From: Lithobates sylvaticus
Lineage: Eukaryota > Chordata > Amphibia > Anura > Ranidae
Direction: 5' to 3'
Assembly (NCBI GenBank): GCA_028564925.1
Contig: CM053026.1
Coordinates: 595,320,661-595,384,660 of the forward strand
Length of the DNA: 64,000 nt
Position numbers and translations under genes: made by a program. Of the stretch, positions 59,264 through 64,000 are shown one piece after another (within the stretch, counting starts at the first letter, position 1; each line of letters opens with the position of its first letter). The notes beneath the pieces are model-generated. The model worked only from the letters and a program-made list of their open reading frames with translations, did no database searches and had not been told where the DNA came from.

Positions 59264-59284
59264 AACTCTACCTTGTAAAGTGGT

Positions 59285-62200
59285 GAGAGTTATATTAGAC
59301 CCAGTGGCAGGTACATAATTTTGTTGTTGGAACTTCACTCAGTCCTCTGGGCTTTGGTTAACGTATATCTGCCGCCACCAGTAGACCCCACTGTTCTTTT
59401 CTCTATCTATGAGAAACTAACTCCCCTTCATTCTACGCACATTCTTTTTGCTGGGGATTTCAATTCCATTCTTGACCCCACCTTAGACTCTTCCAGCCCA
59501 CAGTGCGCTGCTTCCTCAGATCTCACTCAATGGGCAGACATGTTTGCTCTTACAGAGCTATAGCGAAAAAAGCACACTGACTCCAAGGTTTTTTCACACT
59601 TAGCCACAGCCCATAGATCAGGCTCCAGAATAGATCTTGCCTTTGGTAGCACTCCGGTACTTTCGAAAATGTCTGCGGCCTCATTTCTTGCAGCAGGTCC
59701 TTACAGCAGGTCTCTCTGACCACTCACAGCTTGAACTGTGCCTCCGGCTGGGATGGGAAGTCGGAAAGATCCAGGTACCTGGAGACTGGCTCCCCGATGG
59801 ATTCACAATGACAGTGTGGCTGAACTAATATCCCCACAAATTGAATCGTATTGGTCTGTCAATATGGACACTGCATCACCGGGATGGTGTGGGATGCCTT
59901 CAAGGCTATGATCTAAGGCTCTTATATATCGGCTATCAAAGCCACCAGGACCAATTGTACTTCAGAAACCATAAGGCTAGAGGGTCTGGAAGTTTACATT
60001 TCTGCTGCGTTTGCAGAGAATCCCACACCAGCTAATTATCTTCAACTGGCACAAGCCAGAAAGGAAATTACTTTACATTATACTTCTCTAACCCAGACTG
60101 ATGTCTGCTTATTGTCCGGTAGAATATTTGAATCGGGTAATAAAAATGGTCGTCTACTGGCTAATCTGGTGGCTGACACACACTATCAAACTGTATAAAA
60201 ATTCTATATACTAAAGCGCTGATGTGAATGATTATATCAAATTGTGAGCCAAAAAAAAATATTAAGATAAACATATGATGGTGACTGCTATTATTGTGTT
60301 ATGTGCTGATATCACAAAAAAATAAATATATAAAAAGTTAATAAAGCACTACCATCAACCTTAATATAGCACAGTGATCCAATAAATAATGTGATTCAAT
60401 AAAAGATGTGATCCTATAAAAGATAAATAAACGAATCATATATAAAAATGCTTGTAGATTTAGGTAGGAGGAGCCAGTAACCCCAGTGCTGTGTGAGCAG
60501 GAACAGCTAAGTGAGGAGATTGTCTCTGAATATATGCAACTGACCTTCTTAAATGTGATCTTATTGCGGGGCATGTGTGAGTGCAATTGTGTTTTATTAC
60601 CCACGTGTCGTTTTTAGTTTATGTATTTGCGCAATGAGGTATGTCTTTTCTTTTATTTGAGCAATATCGATCTATGAAGGATTGAAAGCAATGAAGGTTT
60701 GAAAGCAATCCACCACATGTGAACATCATAAGAGACTACACACCTGATCATTTGGGTATCGTTGTCCTTCTGTGTTTTATCTTACAAATGAGTGGTATCT
60801 GACTTTTTCCCAGCATCTCCACAAATCTACAAGCCTTTTGGAAGAACAGTAATTAATTTATATTTAGTATGGTTTACTGGACATTAACTTTTTATATATT
60901 CACTATCAAACTGTGGTTCCGGAGCTGTTGTCATGGACGAGTTAGTATTACTGCCCCTGACGCAATATAGTGAACTACATTACCAATCTCAATGCCCCAC
61001 CTCAGAGGCTATTAGTTCATAGCTGCAAAAATTGCCACTGCCCATCCTGTCAACTGAGGAGGTAGAGGCTCTAGATGCTCCAATAACGACTCCTGAAATA
61101 GAGCTGGCCATAGCTTCACCCTGTGCCTCGAAAACCCCCGGCCAGGATGGTCTCCCAGGAGACTGGTACAAACGCTATGCCTAGACTATAGATGTACTAT
61201 GTACGGTGCCCACATTATACTCATACCTAAACCGGGTAAAGACCCGAAACACTGTGCCTCCTACAGGCCTATTTCTTTACTAAATTATGACCTTTTGGCC
61301 AAGGTCCTTGCTGCTAGGTTGGTTAACGTTCTGCCTGCTCTGGTTGATATAGATCAAACCGGATTCATGCAGGAAAATTCACAGACATCAATTTACGAAG
61401 TGTGCTCCCCCACCTGCTGCTCCCACACTCACTTTCCCAAACTCGCGTAGTGGTAGCTTTAGATATTGAAAACCCTTTTGATATGGTGACCTGGTGATAT
61501 ATGATATTAGTCCTTCAAGCTTTTGGATTTGGTCCCTCCTTTTGTAAATGGATAGGTATACTATACAAATCCCTGGTAGCCCAAATTAAATTAGGTGGTA
61601 TGCTCTCCGATTCCCTTCCCATTGGAGAAGGGCACTAGACAGGGCTGCCCCTTCTCCCCATTTCTGTTCACCTTCGTCATGGAGCCCCTGGCCACAGCTC
61701 TCAGGAATTCAGACTCAGTTAGGGGCACTCAGGCAGCATCGTTGAAAAACTTGCATTATACGCAGATGACCTTTTGCTTTTTCTCAATGACCCAGGTCCC
61801 TCTCTTCGTGCAGCTCTGAACATTATCTCTGAATTTTCCAGGTTATCCGGTCTAAGGGTCAACTGGGACAAATCTCAAGCTCTACCTATAGACCCACAGG
61901 CTAAATTACAAGCAGATCCCTCTTTTCCATTGACATGTTCCACCTCTATTCGATACTTGGGTATTACCATTACCCCTAGAGTCTCTGACTGCTAAATTAA
62001 ACCTTTTCTTATATGCTTTAAGGCACTCCCCAGTTTGGATCCCTAAAGTTTTCTTTCAACAATTTGACTCCATTATTGCCTCATTTCTGTGGAGCTCTAA
62101 CACCCCCAGAATAAAAAAAATCCTGCACTGTTAACACATGCCCATAATTGGGTGTCTTCTGATAAAACTAATACAGCAGTGGTCCTTGAGGCAGCACACC

Positions 62201-63238
62201 TCAGTTCCTATCAGGTGCTGAGAAATGCTTTATATAGAGGTGTCAAGGTCCCCTTTCCTCTTGCACTCTCTGAAAGTGGTGATTAAGGTTTGGCAACTTC
62301 TGAAGAATCCTCACACTCGATCTCCAGACACCCCCTTGTGGTTCAAAACTCAACTTTCTGAATATCCATTGGTCACAGACCCAGGGTTTTGGGCTGCTGG
62401 GAGTGTCAGGAGGCTAGAACACATTTGTATTAATGGTTCCCTTTTATCCTTTGATTCCCTTAATGAGAAATTTGGGTTTACCAATCGCCAATTCTTTACA
62501 TATCTCCAAATTCGTCATGCCTTTGCTACCCAATTTGGGTCTCTCCCAGTGCTTCTCCTTCGGTCCAATCTGGAATCCATGTTATGGGATTCACTTTGGT
62601 CTGGAGACTTTGTTCTGCAAATGGCAGAGTAAAATCCCTGATTTGGATTCGGAGGATTGGGAAGACGCCTGGGAGTACCCATTTTTACTACTGATCTCAG
62701 TTAGGGACCGGTTGATCCAATTTAAACTGATTCACCAGGTATACATGTCAACCCAAAAATGATCTAAGATATACCCAAATTCCTCCACCAACTGCTGGAA
62801 ATGTGGTAGGGCTAATGCTAATTTCCACTATATGCTATGGTCCTGTTCCAGGGTTCAAGTCTTTTGGACTGAGGTTACATCCTTCATCAATACTATAACC
62901 ATGATTCATGTTCCCTTAAGTGTCGGCCTGTTTGCTGGGCTTGGTGGTCTCGTTGGCCCACCATCGAGCAACCAGGACCCTTATTGGATTCCGATTGAGC
63001 TGATCCTGTTAAATACATCTTCTCCCTCAGTAGTACTTTTGGAAGAGGTATCATATTTCTATTATTTCCTACCCTCCTCCGCCCATTTCAAGGACACAAG
63101 CAGCTTAGGTTTGACGTTGTCTGTATTATGAGTTGAGTTTTTATTGTGTTTGTTTAAGCCGGGGTATGCCCAGAGGCTTTATATTGTAACCCCTCTTTTC
63201 ACCAGAAAACTCAATAATAAGTATTTTCAAAAAAAAAA
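59285..63238 (+). pseudogene. Second L1/Tx1-type LINE, EN to 3' tail, interrupted by a foldback insertion
   Basis: 59321-59563 gives endonuclease sequence (ALVNVYLPPPVDPTVLFSIY, ILFAGDFNSILDPTLD). After ~61120, RT motifs follow: SKTPGQDGLPGDWYK, IPKPGKDPKHCASYRPISLL, KGTRQGCPFSPFLFTFVMEP and the catalytic ALYADDLLLFLNDPGP (YADD codons 61759-61770), but in different frames and with stops. 62225-62760 carries the post-RT segment (NEKFGFTNRQFFTYLQIRHA). The Cys/His motif NCWKCGRANANFHYMLWSCS lies at about 62791-62850. It ends in AATAATAAGTATTTTC and an A tract at 63229-63238. The 5' end is truncated. It is dead, and distinct in sequence from the LINE just upstream. Confidence 0.85.
60198..60902. 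mobile_element. Foldback-like insertion in the LINE, 14-bp duplication
   Basis: CACTATCAAACTGT occurs on both sides (left copy ~60181-60197, right copy ~60901-60914). The right end TTAACTTTTTATATATT is mirrored by AATATATAAAAAGTTAA at about 60326-60344, so a partial inverted arm exists, as in the insertion at 19883. Non-coding. Confidence 0.65.
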
Positions 63239-63714
63239 GCTGTGCCACAATTCTGTGTCTGAAGTTTATTAAAAAACAGTTGACCTGGTTACAGTATATA
63301 GCTACAAAGTGTTAAATCAGCCACAACTGTAATGTAGACTTAAGTAATCTCATATAGATTACCTAGCTACACATATATGCAATGACAGAAGGTCGAGAGC
63401 TAATTAATGATGTAATTAGTATGCACTGTTTATACAGCTTAAAGATATGATCTAAATACAAGACATACAAATACTATACATACTGTATAACTAGTGCATA
63501 TACACTGAACTCTACAAATATAAGACAGAAGCAGTCAAATATAATATGTGAACATTATACTTTAACCCTAAATAGAGCTGCAGACTCTGTGAAAGGACAG
63601 ACTTTAGCTGCAGCTAAACCAACCACAGCAACAAACAAAAGACTTGCCTGCTGCTTCGAACCAGTGCAGTCAAAAAGTGTATTCACCAGTAGGAGACATA
63701 TCCAGGCAGACAAA
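63239..63714. other. Unassigned AT-rich stretch
   Basis: No gene or element end is recognised, although the block has a sharp left edge at the LINE tail and a sharp right edge at TTAA. Confidence 0.4.
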
Positions 63715-64000
63715 TTAACCAATTCACTACCCGCCCATAGTCATATGATGTCCGCAGATAGGATCTCCCATCCTGGGAGGCAACATATAATGTCCTTGGC
63801 TTCCCGGCAGTATAGGGGGTGTGCACCTGCCGCATCACCGAGGGGTCGATGCGCGTGCCCGGTGGCTGCTATATCCGCTGGTCACCCGCAATCGCCCGTT
63901 ACAGTGTAGGAATGTGGAACTGTGTGTGTAAACACACAGCTCCACATCCTGTCAGGGTAGAGGAGACAGATCGTGTGTTCCTACTATATAGGAGCACCAA
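63715..64000 (-). mobile_element. TTAA family A element, cut by the window edge
   Basis: It opens TTAACCAATTCACTACCCGC, then CATAGTCATATGATGTCC and a GTGTGTAAACACACAGCTCC hairpin. These match, in reverse, the right end of 2004-3008 (CGTCATATGACG, TGTGTGTTTACATACACA). The rest lies beyond the window. Confidence 0.6.

Overview
The window reads as non-coding, repeat-packed DNA from a large amphibian genome, most probably a true frog (Ranidae). The strongest clue is an uninterrupted 340-residue Tc1-type transposase at 49753-50775 (minus strand). Apart from scattered residues it matches what I remember of Frog Prince, the transposase reconstructed from Rana pipiens copies. TTAA-bounded, hAT-type and Harbinger-type non-autonomous elements, L1/Tx1-type LINE fragments and solo LTRs fill much of the rest. 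I recognise no host protein-coding exon, tRNA, rRNA or CRISPR array. Family names come from hallmarks visible in the sequence plus memory; no database was searched.

Layout. 1-7000: TTAA repeat ends, two small hairpin elements, a Harbinger-type MITE and a minus-strand LINE fragment. 7040-11016: an old TTAA-bounded repeat carrying a giant palindrome (7419-10024, 16-bp target duplication) and a solo LTR (10400-10930). 11016-13548: a decayed Tc1 element followed by a hAT-type element with an 8-bp target duplication and an inner minisatellite. 13690-14290: an array of TCTCGCGAGA palindromes. 16100-16350: a short minus-strand LINE insertion with a perfect target duplication. 19640-22227: a fossil chromodomain Gypsy element split by a foldback insertion. 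24040-25436: a second hAT-type element with a minisatellite. 26618-27197: a solo LTR. 27424-29555: a nest in which a TTAA repeat sits in an older MITE and itself holds a TA-rich palindrome. 29787-34440: minisatellite, LTR pieces, a hAT element and two solo LTRs in one older repeat. 36190-39460: Harbinger-type hairpin MITEs and a repeat with a hammerhead-like motif. 42218-44341: a LINE inside a TTAA MITE inside a Tc1 fossil. 44429-46014 and 49168-52643: two copies of one hAT-type family; the second hosts the Frog Prince copy. 53185-54404: a recent ~600-bp tandem duplication. 55800-63238: two LINE fossils head-to-tail on the plus strand, one interrupted by an LTR and the other by a foldback insertion.

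How the parts relate. There is no gene pathway here. The interest lies in stratigraphy: target duplications and nesting give a relative order of insertions, with Frog Prince, the giant palindrome and the 53-54 kb duplication among the youngest events. Four insertions with inverted arms and 6-16 bp target duplications, two of them carrying hammerhead-ribozyme-like cores, may form one class of retro-inserted foldback element. The regularly spaced TCTCGCGAGA array is the best candidate for a regulatory sequence.
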